From NCBI RefSeq assembly GCF_024053505.1, contig NZ_JAMXQS010000002.1:496001-560000 (forward strand): a stretch of 64,000 bases of DNA, given 5' to 3'. A model generated the notes under the pieces. That model was not told the origin of the DNA and made no database searches. It saw only the letters and a program-made list of their open reading frames with translations. This DNA comes from Mesorhizobium liriopis (GTDB lineage Bacteria > Pseudomonadota > Alphaproteobacteria > Rhizobiales > Rhizobiaceae). Every line of letters begins with the position of its first letter. The stretch's first letter is position 1. Below are positions 33,250-41,703 of this stretch, piece after piece. A program made the translations under genes and the position numbers.

Positions 33250-34212
33250 ATGGCGATATCCGAACGAGGCGAAGCTGATAGGCGGCTCGATCAGGCGGCA
33301 CGCGCGGCTTGGCTTTATTACGTAAAGAGCAAGCGCCAGGACGACATTGCGCAGGAGCTCGGTATCTCTCGTCAGGTCGTTCAGCGCTTGATCGCGCTGG
33401 CGCTCAGTGAGAACCTGATCAGCTTCCAAGTCAGGCATCCTCTTTCAGAATGCATCGCGCTGGCGGACCGGCTGAAAGAAAAATTTGGGCTGCAGTTTTG
33501 CGAGGTAGCCCTAAACGAAGCCGGCAATACTGAAGACATTCCAGCCGTGGCAACTGTAGCGGCACACTACCTCGACAACGTTCTGATGCAGAAGGCGCCG
33601 GTCACTATTGCAGTCGGCAACGGCACTGCTATGCGCGAAACAGTCATGCGTATCAGTTCAGCAGACCGGCCCCAACATCGCTGCGTTTCGCTTATGGGTA
33701 ACCTTACCCCTAACGGCAGGGCAAGCCGCCACGATGTAGTTACGAAGCTTGCCGAGCGCATCAATGCGCAGAGTTACCCACTACCGATGCCGCTTGTTGC
33801 GGCGACAGTTTCCGAGCGAGAAATCCTGCAGGCTCAACTGGGTTATAAGACCTTGCGTGGGCTTGTCGACGACGCGAACCTGCTGGTTATGGGCAGCGGC
33901 AATGTCGGCTGGCAGGCAGGCATCCATGCCGACGGCTTCATCACCGATCCGGAGTTAGCCGAAGCCATGGACGCTGGGGCGGTTGGCGAGGTGCTGGGCG
34001 GCGTGATCGACAAGGCTGGGAGGTTTGTCGAGGTCAGCTATATCGAACGTTTGACCTCCCTGATGCGAGCGCCGAACAGCCGCCAGCCAACGCTGCTCGT
34101 CAGTTCTGGTCAGATTCGAGTCCCTGCAATTTATGCCGCTTTGACGGGAAAGCTGGCCAACATGCTGATAACCGACGAAAATACGGCAAAATCCATCTTG
34201 GCGGTCAAGTGA
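33250..34212 (+). CDS. SorC family sugar-responsive transcriptional regulator
   Basis: The 320-residue protein has an N-terminal HTH (AAWLYYVKSKRQDDIAQELG, then SRQVVQRLIALALSENLI, residues 17-60) and the C-terminal SorC sugar-phosphate-binding domain with VGNGTAMRETV near 118, the GNLTPNG loop near 148 and VMGSGNVGWQ near 212, as in SorC/DeoR-like regulators. It is the last gene of the importer operon. It probably binds the dyad at 27719-27735 and responds to a sugar phosphate or the substrate. Confidence 0.87.
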   Translation: MAISERGEADRRLDQAARAAWLYYVKSKRQDDIAQELGISRQVVQRLIALALSENLISFQVRHPLSECIALADRLKEKFGLQFCEVALNEAGNTEDIPAVATVAAHYLDNVLMQKAPVTIAVGNGTAMRETVMRISSADRPQHRCVSLMGNLTPNGRASRHDVVTKLAERINAQSYPLPMPLVAATVSEREILQAQLGYKTLRGLVDDANLLVMGSGNVGWQAGIHADGFITDPELAEAMDAGAVGEVLGGVIDKAGRFVEVSYIERLTSLMRAPNSRQPTLLVSSGQIRVPAIYAALTGKLANMLITDENTAKSILAVK

Positions 34213-34723
34213 CGAGGCTGAGTTTAAATTAGTCAGTTATCTTAACAGCGATAGGCAAGCTTTCAGCAGGGGTGTGCAAGATTGGCAATTAATACCTCCT
34301 CAGCTCTGCACCTTATTGCGTCGATCTCAGCTACCGTACCATCATGCCAGAGTCGAAGGCCTAAGTTGTTTGTCCTGCCATAAAGAAGTAGGATGGGTGA
34401 TGTTCGCCTTTATCTGCTCCAAGATCGTGGTGCCAAAGTATAAACAAATGCCGGAGAAAGGTGAAATAATCGCACGGCTGCGTTGTATCGAAAGATTATG
34501 TTTCGGGAGGGCCGGTGTATCGTTGAGTTCGCTTGCCCGTTGGGGGGGGGGCTGCATGGCCTTGTCCTTTGTCTGAAAATTTCGCTAGAAGATTGCTTCG
34601 AAGTGTTTTTGTCGAACGTCTTGTCGCTACGAGCTTTTATTCAGATGCTGCCGGCCCTCGTTTTGCTCCGGCACCATGCGCCGGAGCATGAAATCTGCGG
34701 AGGCGAAGACCGAGAAGGGGTGC
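34213..34723. other. Intergenic stretch with a hairpin and a G10 run
   Basis: No gene is recognised in these 511 bases. They contain a run of ten G (34542-34551) and a perfect 9-bp hairpin (TGCTCCGGC with GCCGGAGCA, 34664-34688) about 35 bases past the stop of the minus-strand SDR gene. The hairpin has no T-run and is at best a weak terminator for that gene. Confidence 0.45.
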
Positions 34724-35458
34724 CTAGATTTGTGCGAGCCCACCGTCGACGGCGACTTCGCTGCCGGTCATGAAGCTGCTGTCGTCCGAGGCGAGAAACG
34801 CAGCGGTTGCTGCCGTCTCGGTAGGATCGCCAATGCGACCGAGCGGCGTGATACTGCCGAGTTTGCGGAAGTCCTCTTCTCCTACGACTTCCATCGCGAG
34901 TTCAGTCAGGATCGGTCCGGGCGACAGCACGTTCACGCGGATACCTGTTCCACGGAGGTCCTCCGCCCAGCTGCGTGCAAAGTTGCGAACCGCAGCCTTT
35001 GTCGCGCTGTAAACACTGAACTTCGGGGTGCCCATCGATCCGGTGCTCGAACCGGTCAGGATAACGGATGATCCGGCCTTCATCAGCGGTAGGGCCTTCT
35101 GCACGGTGAAGAGCAATCCTTTCACGTTGACGTCGAAAGTCTTCTCATAGTGCTCGAGACTGATTTCGCCGAGCCCGGCAAACTCGCCGGTTCCGGCGTT
35201 GGCGAACAGGATGTCGAGTTGTCCGCGGTCTTGTCGGACTGTCTCATAAAGCCGGTCGAGATCGGCCAAGTCGGTGACCGAGCCTCGAACCGCCCGAGCA
35301 TTCTCGCCAAGTTGACCGAGTGCTCCATCAAGTGCATCCTGCCGCCGCCCGAAGATATAAACGAACGCGCCTTCCTCGACGAAGCGTTTGGCGGCGCCCA
35401 AGCCGATACCGCTTCCGCCTCCGGTGACAACCGCCGTTTTGCCTTGCAACCTATTCAT
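34724..35458 (-). CDS. SDR family oxidoreductase
   Basis: A 244-residue SDR: cofactor motif TGGGSGIG near residue 12, GRR after strand two (Arg suggests NADP(H)), NAGTG near 85, catalytic Ser in TGSSTGSMG near 133, YSATK near 148, tail MTGSEVAVDGGLAQI. This resembles the glucose-dehydrogenase-like SDRs that usually lie next to HxlR regulators. ATG 35458 is preceded by a GGAGACG ribosome site (the reverse of CGTCTCC). It is divergent from the HxlR gene and probably its main target. Substrate unknown. Confidence 0.86.
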   Translation of the reverse strand: MNRLQGKTAVVTGGGSGIGLGAAKRFVEEGAFVYIFGRRQDALDGALGQLGENARAVRGSVTDLADLDRLYETVRQDRGQLDILFANAGTGEFAGLGEISLEHYEKTFDVNVKGLLFTVQKALPLMKAGSSVILTGSSTGSMGTPKFSVYSATKAAVRNFARSWAEDLRGTGIRVNVLSPGPILTELAMEVVGEEDFRKLGSITPLGRIGDPTETAATAAFLASDDSSFMTGSEVAVDGGLAQI

Positions 35459-35513
35459 CACACGTCTCCTGCGTTGAGGTTGCATAGAGCTGGTATGGCA
35501 CACACCTATGGAC

Positions 35514-35537
35514 AAGTATGCACCTTTTGGTAAGTAT
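35514..35537. promoter_or_regulatory. Direct AAGTAT repeats in the SDR/HxlR divergent region
   Basis: In the 86 bases between the two divergent genes AAGTAT occurs at 35514-35519 and again at 35532-35537, 18 bases start to start. Similar paired half-sites are bound by HxlR/YodB-type regulators. Weak evidence; noted as a candidate operator. Confidence 0.3.
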
Positions 35538-35544
35538 CAGAATT

Positions 35545-35922
35545 ATGGATCAGATCGTTTCACCGCCGCGGGGTTTCAGTTGCGGACTGGATGCCACGCT
35601 CCGCGTCATCTCCGGCAAATGGAAGCCCTTGATCCTATATTTCCTCGGGCAGGGACCCAACCGCTATGGAGAGCTGAAGCGTGCGGTTCGCGGCGTCAGC
35701 GACAAAGTGCTGATCCAGCAATTAAAGGAACTCGAAGGCGATGGGATCATCGTGCGGCACGACTACAAGGAAGTGCCTCCGCGCGTGGATTACGCACTGA
35801 CGCCACTGGGCCGTGGCTTAGCTGAGGCCCTGACCCCGCTTTGCATATGGGGGACGGAAAACATGGCAGAAGTCGCGCAGGTGCTCGCACAACGCGAAAT
35901 AGAGACGAATTCAGTCAGTTGA
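35545..35922 (+). CDS. HxlR family winged-helix regulator
   Basis: A 125-residue HxlR protein. The family hallmark is intact: a Cys near the N-terminus (SCGLDATLRVISGKWKPLILYFL, Cys13), the RYGELKRAVRGVSDKVLIQQLKELE helix pair near 43-67 and the wing YKEVPPRVDYALTPLGRGL near 77-95. Many members sense electrophiles or oxidants through that Cys. Start ATG 35545 is where family similarity begins; an in-frame ATG at 35518 is possible. It probably controls the divergent SDR gene. Confidence 0.87.
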   Translation: MDQIVSPPRGFSCGLDATLRVISGKWKPLILYFLGQGPNRYGELKRAVRGVSDKVLIQQLKELEGDGIIVRHDYKEVPPRVDYALTPLGRGLAEALTPLCIWGTENMAEVAQVLAQREIETNSVS

Positions 35923-36025
35923 GCCAGTCTGCAAGGCTCTTGCTCATCAGGTTATGAGGTCCAATCCAAGTTGCTCAACGCCGGGAGAGCGGCAACCAAA
36001 GCCAAGCAATATTTTATATTTGGCA

Positions 36026-37222
36026 TCAGTCAGGCCAGTGACGAATTGCAGCTTCGCGCTCCATCCACCAATCAGCTATAGGCGTTGCCACCACTTCGTT
36101 TGACTTTCGGGCTCGCTCTAACTCCTCGGTTAGGCGTTCAGCAACTACTTCGTCTTGACCAGGGTGAAGATTGCACGGATCGAGAAAGAAATGACCATGT
36201 TCAATTTCATGGTCACGAACAATGACGGGCATGTCACCGCTAGCTAGCTTCCGGGCAAGATCCCATGCGCTAATGTGCGCGAGAATTGGGTCAATGCTGA
36301 CTTTGAGGCGATCCAGAGGGTTACAAGTTGGGTCAGGCACGACCTCCGTTCTCACGCCAGGCCGATCCTTGAGTGTATTCACCCATAAATCGAGTGAATC
36401 CTGTTCGCGTTTGCGAATTGCATTGTGGTCGCGCGTCTTCCAGGCAGCAAGGGCTGCCATCACCCCGACGATGCTTTCCTTGCCTACCTTCATGCCGCGA
36501 CCAATACCTCGGTTCTGAAGGTAAGTGCTGCGCACGAGATTTTTTGACCCAGCTACGATTCCACTGGTAGGTCCGCCCAGGAACTTATGGCCTGAGTAGA
36601 TAACGAGGTCGGCGCCATGGTCCAGAAAGTAACGAAGGTCGTACTCGGATGCGGCGTCTATTATTACGGGCACGCCGCGTTCGTGACAAACATGGATGAA
36701 TGTCGAAAGCGGAACTTGCGCGTAGTCTACTACGTGATGTGAAACGACATAAAGGGCTGCAGCAGTCCGTTCAGTGATGGCGGCTGCAAGTTGATACGCG
36801 TGGGAAGCTGTCGCCTGTCCGACGGAGACAACCTTTGCCCCAGAAAGCCTGATCATTTGATCGATAGGTGCCCCGAAGCTAACCAGGTGGCCGGAAAGGG
36901 CTACTACTTCGTTTTTCAAGGTACCTGTTTCTGGAAGCTGCTCGATTGCGGCCAGGTTATCGCCTGTCATGCATGCTGCGACTGATAATGTGATCCCAGC
37001 CGCACATGACGCCGTGACGAACCCTGCTTCTCCTCCAGTCAGTTCGGCAATGAGCGCCGAAGCCCGCTTATGTAAATCACTAATCTCCATAAACTGCGGC
37101 AAGCTTCGCTGCATTGCGTTGATAGCATCGGGAACGACAATCGAGGCCCCTAACGCTGTCATTGTACCTGAGACATTGATAATCTGACGCAGTCCTAATT
37201 CTGGTCTGATATCATCAATCAT
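36026..37222 (-). CDS. PLP-dependent enzyme of the SelA/DgaE-like group
   Basis: A 398-residue fold-type I PLP enzyme. Asp189 (VIIDAAS) and the Schiff-base Lys213 (SGHKFLGGP) are in place; the N-terminal INVSGTMTALGASIV matches the start of SelA-like and D-glucosaminate-6-phosphate ammonia-lyase proteins (INASGTMT-x-LG). These enzymes carry out beta-elimination or related reactions on amino acids, often releasing ammonia and enamine products. AAGGA lies before ATG 37222. It is co-directional with RidA, which destroys such enamines, and with an amino-acid-type ABC importer, so elimination from an imported amino acid is the favoured reaction. The substrate is not known. Confidence 0.75.
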   Translation of the reverse strand: MIDDIRPELGLRQIINVSGTMTALGASIVVPDAINAMQRSLPQFMEISDLHKRASALIAELTGGEAGFVTASCAAGITLSVAACMTGDNLAAIEQLPETGTLKNEVVALSGHLVSFGAPIDQMIRLSGAKVVSVGQATASHAYQLAAAITERTAAALYVVSHHVVDYAQVPLSTFIHVCHERGVPVIIDAASEYDLRYFLDHGADLVIYSGHKFLGGPTSGIVAGSKNLVRSTYLQNRGIGRGMKVGKESIVGVMAALAAWKTRDHNAIRKREQDSLDLWVNTLKDRPGVRTEVVPDPTCNPLDRLKVSIDPILAHISAWDLARKLASGDMPVIVRDHEIEHGHFFLDPCNLHPGQDEVVAERLTEELERARKSNEVVATPIADWWMEREAAIRHWPD

Positions 37223-37268
37223 GGTAGAGATCCTTATAGGGCCCGTAGGCTGGTTCTAGTCTTTAGTT

Positions 37269-37754
37269 TTAAGCGAGAACTTCGAATATTGCCTCAATCT
37301 CAACCGAAATGTTGTTAGGTAGCGAGCCTACACCAATCGCGGAGCGGGCGTGTTCACCTGCTTCGCCAAAGACTTGTACGAACAAGTCAGAGCACCCGTT
37401 GATCACTTCTGGATGCCGCGTAAAGTCAGACGATGCATTGACCAGTCCGAGCACCTTAACCACCTGCACGGTTCTGCCGAGGTCGCCTATGGCCTCGAGC
37501 AGTACAGCTAAAATGTTCAAGCCTGTTAGTTGGGCATGACGGTAGCCGTCCTCGACAGTGACGTCACTGCCGACCTTACCCTTATGGAGCTCGCCATTAG
37601 ATTCCCGGGGGCCTTGACCAGAAACGTAGAGAAAATTCCCAGAGCGTTTGAAATTTCGAAAATGTCCGATGGGGCGAGCAGGTGAGGGAAGTGTAAGACC
37701 TAGAGCGTTAAGGCGCTCTAACGGAGAATGTTCGGAGAGCACTTGAACGCTCAT
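37269..37754 (-). CDS. RidA family reactive-intermediate deaminase
   Basis: A 161-residue YjgF/YER057c/UK114-family protein of the longer RidA type. The substrate-carboxylate Arg (R105 of E. coli RidA) is Arg137 in HARSAIGVGSLPNN, and the C-terminal VEIEAIFEV matches the family. It hydrolyses 2-aminoacrylate-like enamines to 2-oxo acids and ammonia. It overlaps the ATPase gene by 4 bases and precedes the PLP enzyme by 46 bases, so the two enzymes appear to work in sequence on the substrate of the importer. Confidence 0.87.
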   Translation of the reverse strand: MSVQVLSEHSPLERLNALGLTLPSPARPIGHFRNFKRSGNFLYVSGQGPRESNGELHKGKVGSDVTVEDGYRHAQLTGLNILAVLLEAIGDLGRTVQVVKVLGLVNASSDFTRHPEVINGCSDLFVQVFGEAGEHARSAIGVGSLPNNISVEIEAIFEVLA

Positions 37755-38530
37755 ATGCGCGATCCACGGAAACGAGAGAGAAAAGCTTCGAGGCGGTCAT
37801 TGCCATCAGCGCCGGACATGATGTGATCGGGGCTGCCCTCGGCTGAGACACGTCCATCCGCCATAAAAACGATCCGATGGCTTGCATCTCTGGCGAATGC
37901 AATCTCATGGGTCACCATGAGCATCGTCATGCCGTCTGCGGCCAACTGCGTTACGACGTCCAAAACCTCTCCAACCAGTTCTGGATCGAGTGCAGAAGTT
38001 ATTTCATCAAGCAAGAGAACCTTCGGCTCCATCGCAACGGCGCGAGCAATGCCGACACGCTGCTGCTGTCCACCTGACAGCTCAGACGGCAGGCTTCCAG
38101 CTTTGTGTTCTAAACCAACTCGAGCCAACCAATGGCGAGCTGTATCGCGGGCGTCTTTTCTGCTTTTTCCTCGCACCTGCTGCAAGCCAAGCGTGACGTT
38201 TTGTTCGGCTGTCAGGTGTGGGAATAGGTTGAAGCTCTGGAATACCATTCCCGTTTCAGCGCGCATGCGCGCCAGATCACGCTCTGTACGCCTCCTTCGT
38301 TGGCTTCCATCGCGGAAACCGACTTCGCTGCCATCGATGCGTATTGACCCACCATCATAGAATTCGAGAAAGTTCACGCATCTCAGCAACGTCGTTTTAC
38401 CACTGCCAGATGGTCCAATGATGGTGACCACTTCGCCGGCGGACACAGAGAGATCGACGGACTTCAGGACTTCATTCGAACCGAAAGATTTCGACAACTG
38501 CTCGATAGCAAGCAGAGGTACCACTTCCAT
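37751..38530 (-). CDS. Polar amino acid ABC importer ATPase (GlnQ/HisP type)
   Basis: A 259-residue ATPase: Walker A GPSGSGKTT near 38-46, the GlnQ-type insert GMVFQSFNLFPHLTAEQNVTL near 89-109, signature LSGGQQQRVGIARAV near 151, Walker B VLLLDEITSALDPE near 171 (Ile instead of the usual Pro after DE, as in this class) and switch VTHEIAFAR near 207. It is 5 bases after the adjoining permease gene and overlaps ridA. Energises amino acid uptake. Confidence 0.88.
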   Translation of the reverse strand: MEVVPLLAIEQLSKSFGSNEVLKSVDLSVSAGEVVTIIGPSGSGKTTLLRCVNFLEFYDGGSIRIDGSEVGFRDGSQRRRRTERDLARMRAETGMVFQSFNLFPHLTAEQNVTLGLQQVRGKSRKDARDTARHWLARVGLEHKAGSLPSELSGGQQQRVGIARAVAMEPKVLLLDEITSALDPELVGEVLDVVTQLAADGMTMLMVTHEIAFARDASHRIVFMADGRVSAEGSPDHIMSGADGNDRLEAFLSRFRGSRI

Positions 38531-38535
38531 TGCGA

Positions 38536-39183
38536 TTACTCCCGCACGAAGGCATATCGACGCTCCAAGACGCGGCTGAAGCTCGAAAGACTGTAGTTGA
38601 TTGCGAAGTAGAGTGCGGCTCCAAGCAGGTAGAGAGGGAGTGGCTCGTAAGTCCGCCCAATCACCTGATTGATGGCGTGCATGAGATCAACAACTCCAAG
38701 AAGCGAAACTAGAGCGCTTCCTTTCACTGCATCAGTTACGCCATTGATCCATGGCGGTAGAAACCGGCGCACAGCTTGAGGAAATATCACAAACCGAAGT
38801 CGATCTGAGAAAATCAACCCTATGGCTTTACCCGCTTCCATCTGACCGCGTGGGATAGAGCCGATAGCGCCACGAACGTACTCAACGACTTGGGCAGCTT
38901 TGAACAGAGTAAGAGCGGCGACCGCAGCCCAAAACGGATCAAGCCTGAGACCTAAGGGTGGTAGGCCATAGTACACCATAAATATCAGGACAAGGATAGG
39001 AATGCCGCGGACACAATCGCTTAGGATGCGCACGGCAAGCCGTACCGGCAACGGCCCATAAACAAGCCCCACACCAAGCGCAGCGCCAATCACAAGGGAA
39101 AGCGCCACCACGATCGCAGAGACCAGAATCGTTGTCCAAAGTCCCTGTAAGAGAAATGGAAAGGCATAGACAATCTGGTCCAT
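38536..39183 (-). CDS. Polar amino acid ABC importer permease
   Basis: A 215-residue HisM/GlnP-type permease with about five membrane segments. It has the PxFLLQGLWTTILVSA N-terminal pattern, RGIPILVLIFMVYYGLPPLG near 68-87 and the EAA loop GQMEAGKAIGLIFSDRLRFVIFPQAVRRFLPP near 113-144. It begins 1 base after the stop of the other permease gene, so the two form a heterodimer. Confidence 0.87.
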   Translation of the reverse strand: MDQIVYAFPFLLQGLWTTILVSAIVVALSLVIGAALGVGLVYGPLPVRLAVRILSDCVRGIPILVLIFMVYYGLPPLGLRLDPFWAAVAALTLFKAAQVVEYVRGAIGSIPRGQMEAGKAIGLIFSDRLRFVIFPQAVRRFLPPWINGVTDAVKGSALVSLLGVVDLMHAINQVIGRTYEPLPLYLLGAALYFAINYSLSSFSRVLERRYAFVRE

Positions 39184-39184
39184 C

Positions 39185-39850
39185 CTACCGCTCCACCCGA
39201 AAGCGCCGTTCCACCAGTCGAAGCAACAAGAGAATCATATAGCCTGCGATCAGATAGATCGTGGTCACAACAAGATATACTTCAACGATCCGAAAAGTCG
39301 TATTGTTGATCCACTGAGCTCCAAAAGTGAGCTCCGGTACCGCTATAACTGAAGCAATCGAAGTGTCTTTGAATAGCGATATGAATGTGTTTGACAGCGC
39401 GGGAAGGCTAATTCGGGTCATGATCGGCAACCGGACGTAGGCGAGCCGCTGAATCGGTGTAAGGCCAATTGCGCGCCCGGCGTCGATTTGCCCCCTTGGC
39501 ACTGCATCCAGTCCCGATCGGAAAACTTCGACTAGGTAGGCCCCTGAGTAGAGCGATAGCGTCAGCACGAATGAAGTGGTGGCATCGTATGCGATGTTCA
39601 CGACGGTCGGCAGACCATAGAACACTAGATATACCAGCAGGAGCAGCGGAACGTTGCGAATGACTTCGACGTAGCCAGAAATCAAACCGCGCGCGAACCG
39701 ACCTGCCGAAACGTACCAGACGGCCAGTGTTAGGCCAATCACGGCGCCGATCAGGATGGAAAGCAGCGCGAGCTCGAGGCTGAGGACTAGCCCGTTCAAG
39801 AGCTTGTCGAAATGTCGCCAAACAAGATTGAAGTTGAGGTGATAGCCCAT
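39185..39850 (-). CDS. Polar amino acid ABC importer permease
   Basis: A 221-residue permease of the same family: LLNGLVLSLELALLSILIG at the first membrane segment, EVIRNVPLLLLVYLVFYGLP near 62-81 and the EAA loop GQIDAGRAIGLTPIQRLAYVRLP near 119-141. It follows the binding-protein gene after a 62-base gap with a hairpin. Pairs with the neighbouring permease. Confidence 0.87.
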   Translation of the reverse strand: MGYHLNFNLVWRHFDKLLNGLVLSLELALLSILIGAVIGLTLAVWYVSAGRFARGLISGYVEVIRNVPLLLLVYLVFYGLPTVVNIAYDATTSFVLTLSLYSGAYLVEVFRSGLDAVPRGQIDAGRAIGLTPIQRLAYVRLPIMTRISLPALSNTFISLFKDTSIASVIAVPELTFGAQWINNTTFRIVEVYLVVTTIYLIAGYMILLLLRLVERRFRVER

Positions 39851-39875
39851 CAGACCGTCGTGACATGTAGGAGGA

Positions 39876-39903
39876 GCCGGAGGAGCGTGGAGCGCATCCT
39901 CCG
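39876..39903 (-). terminator. Intercistronic hairpin after the binding-protein gene
   Basis: A perfect 8-bp inverted repeat (CCGGAGGA with TCCTCCGG) and a 12-base loop begin 9 bases after the binding-protein stop, before the first permease gene. No T-run follows. It probably stabilises the binding-protein mRNA. Confidence 0.55.
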
Positions 39904-39912
39904 GTTCATGGA

Positions 39913-40791
39913 TCAGACGGAGGGAAAGCCCGGTTTGCGTTCTGGCACTTGTGCGCCGAAGTATTCCTTGAACGCCGCGTCATACAGGGCTGTTTCGTGG
40001 CCGAAGATGCCAATCGTGAACGCCGTATTGACGAACTGCAACCAGTCAGGGTCTCCTTGGCGCATTGCCGCACCATAGAGCATGGATCTCCAAGACTTGC
40101 CTGAATCGAAGTAGCGATCTGGCGTCCGAGCGACTAACCAGCGAACTGTTGAAAGATCGACAGCCGCTGCGTCTGCGCGTCCCGCCTCCAAAGCTTGGAT
40201 GACGTTTGCTTGAGTATCAATCTGCAAGACTTGTGCGTCAGGCAAGACCTCGTGGATCGCTGTGTCAGCGTCAACGTTCTGCAGAATCGAAACACGTGTA
40301 CCGCTTCCTTTGGCAAGAAGCTGGTCGAATGTCTTTTCCTGCGCGTCAGGTCGCGTAAGCAGGGCCACTCCCTCAACATAATAGGGTCGCGAGAAAGCAA
40401 TAACTTGGGCGCGCGCCGACGACATCGTCATGAATTGGATCGTTATATCCACCTGACCTGTTGTCACATTCGGGATGCGTTGCGCCGCGTCCTGCTTAAT
40501 GAACTCGACTTTGGTTTCGTCGTCAAAAAGCGCTTTCGCCAAGATGCGGCCCATGGTGACATCCATCCCAACGAGTTCACCTGCATCATTCTCGAAATGC
40601 CAAGGTGCGTTCGTGCTGCCAGTTCCGACACGAAGCGTTCCGCGCTCCAATACGGTTGGCAAAAGGCTGCCGCTTGCCGCTTGAGCTGCCGCCTGTTGAG
40701 CATTCAATGTTGTGAGGCCAGCCGCGCCGGCCAGCGCGAGGCCTGTTGCACTAAACTTAAGAAATTCCCGGCGCTGCTTTGATTCTGTCAT
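39913..40791 (-). CDS. Polar amino acid ABC importer, substrate-binding protein (Tat signal)
   Basis: A 292-residue family 3 binding protein. The N-terminus has a twin-arginine motif (KQRREFLKFSATGLALAGAAG), so it is predicted to be exported folded by the Tat system. The mature part RGTLRVGTGSTNAPWHFENDAGELVGMDVT is the usual family 3 start (V-G-x-x-x-x-x-P-x-x-x-x-D-x-x-G-x-x-x-G-x-D), with QDAAQRIPNVTTGQVDI near 110. GGAGGTG lies 5 bases before ATG 40791, which decides the start over upstream ATGs. First gene of the importer/RidA operon. Confidence 0.87.
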   Translation of the reverse strand: MTESKQRREFLKFSATGLALAGAAGLTTLNAQQAAAQAASGSLLPTVLERGTLRVGTGSTNAPWHFENDAGELVGMDVTMGRILAKALFDDETKVEFIKQDAAQRIPNVTTGQVDITIQFMTMSSARAQVIAFSRPYYVEGVALLTRPDAQEKTFDQLLAKGSGTRVSILQNVDADTAIHEVLPDAQVLQIDTQANVIQALEAGRADAAAVDLSTVRWLVARTPDRYFDSGKSWRSMLYGAAMRQGDPDWLQFVNTAFTIGIFGHETALYDAAFKEYFGAQVPERKPGFPSV

Positions 40792-40843
40792 GTTCACCTC
40801 CATTGCAGGGCGTAGGTTCGCCCGATGTTGCACCCTCATAGTC

Positions 40844-40859
40844 GTCCAGTATACTGGAC
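40844..40859. promoter_or_regulatory. Perfect 16-bp palindrome, likely IclR operator
   Basis: GTCCAGTATACTGGAC lies in the 114-base space between the divergent IclR gene and the amino acid importer operon. A perfect 16-bp dyad with a TATA centre is the right size for an IclR dimer site. Control of both directions is inferred from position. Confidence 0.65.
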
Positions 40860-40905
40860 TTGTGTCTAGCATATGAGACGTTACGTTAGGTGATTCGGGT
40901 TGGCA

Positions 40906-41703
40906 ATGGGCGAAAGTGCAAAAGCTGAGAGGGGTGGTTCTTTGCGACCGCGAACAAATCGCCAAAGCAGGGAAAGGAGCCTCGACCGTATGGCTAAGCT
41001 CTTCGCCTACTTGAACAACCACAACCAGCCAGTGCGTGTTGCTGATTTAGCCAAGGCGCTCAGTGCACCGCGCTCGTCGATCTACGAACTTGTAAGCGTG
41101 CTATCAAAAGAAGGACTTTTGGAGTTTTGCGGCGAAGGCAATAAAGTGTTTTTTGGAAAGCTCATGTATGTGTATGGCGCAAACTTCCTTAGTCAAAACT
41201 CTATATTGCGTGAGGGGCAATTAGAAGTTGATCGACTAGCACTCGAAACCCACGAAACATTTGAGCTGTGTACCTTGAACCAAAATCGCCAAGCTATTTT
41301 GTATACGCGTTTGGGTCCGCGGCCCATGCGGATCGGTTCAGAAATCGGTTCGCAATTTCCCTTGCCTTGGACGGCGTCAGGTCGCTTGCTGCTGTCGCAT
41401 ATGGATGAAGAGGCTATCGACTCTCTCGTTCTGCCGGAAGATTACATCCTTCCCAACGGCTCGGTGGTCGACAGCGGTAAGTTCAAAAACGAGTGCCGAG
41501 ACGCGTTAGGGGCTGAAATCGTAGTTACTCAAGGCCTCATTAATACGTTCACTCAGTGTCTTGCAGCCCCTCTTAAGGGGTCATCTGGTCTGATTGAAGC
41601 GACACTTTGTTGCGTTTTGCCTATTGATGTCGATGGAGATCATAAATCCTTCATTAGCGCGGCACTTAAAGAGAGTGCGAGCCGTTTATCTAGGCGAACA
41701 TAA
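40906..41703 (+). CDS. IclR family transcriptional regulator
   Basis: A 265-residue IclR-type protein: winged helix near residues 28-75 (LDRMAKLFAYLNNHNQPVRVADLAKAL, then SAPRSSIYELVSVLSKEGLL) and a GAF-like effector domain with IGSEIGSQFPLPWTASGRLLL near 138-158, where family members have G-x-x-x-P-x-x-x-x-A-x-G. ATG 40906 is taken; a TTG at 40900 is an alternative. The gene is somewhat richer in A+T than its neighbours. It is divergent from the amino acid importer operon and likely its regulator through the palindrome at 40844-40859. Confidence 0.82.
   Translation: MGESAKAERGGSLRPRTNRQSRERSLDRMAKLFAYLNNHNQPVRVADLAKALSAPRSSIYELVSVLSKEGLLEFCGEGNKVFFGKLMYVYGANFLSQNSILREGQLEVDRLALETHETFELCTLNQNRQAILYTRLGPRPMRIGSEIGSQFPLPWTASGRLLLSHMDEEAIDSLVLPEDYILPNGSVVDSGKFKNECRDALGAEIVVTQGLINTFTQCLAAPLKGSSGLIEATLCCVLPIDVDGDHKSFISAALKESASRLSRRT

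Noticed and set aside
34542-34551. G10 run as a phase-variation tract
   Set aside because: It is in an intergenic stretch with no gene or promoter that it could switch; it may also be a sequencing artefact.
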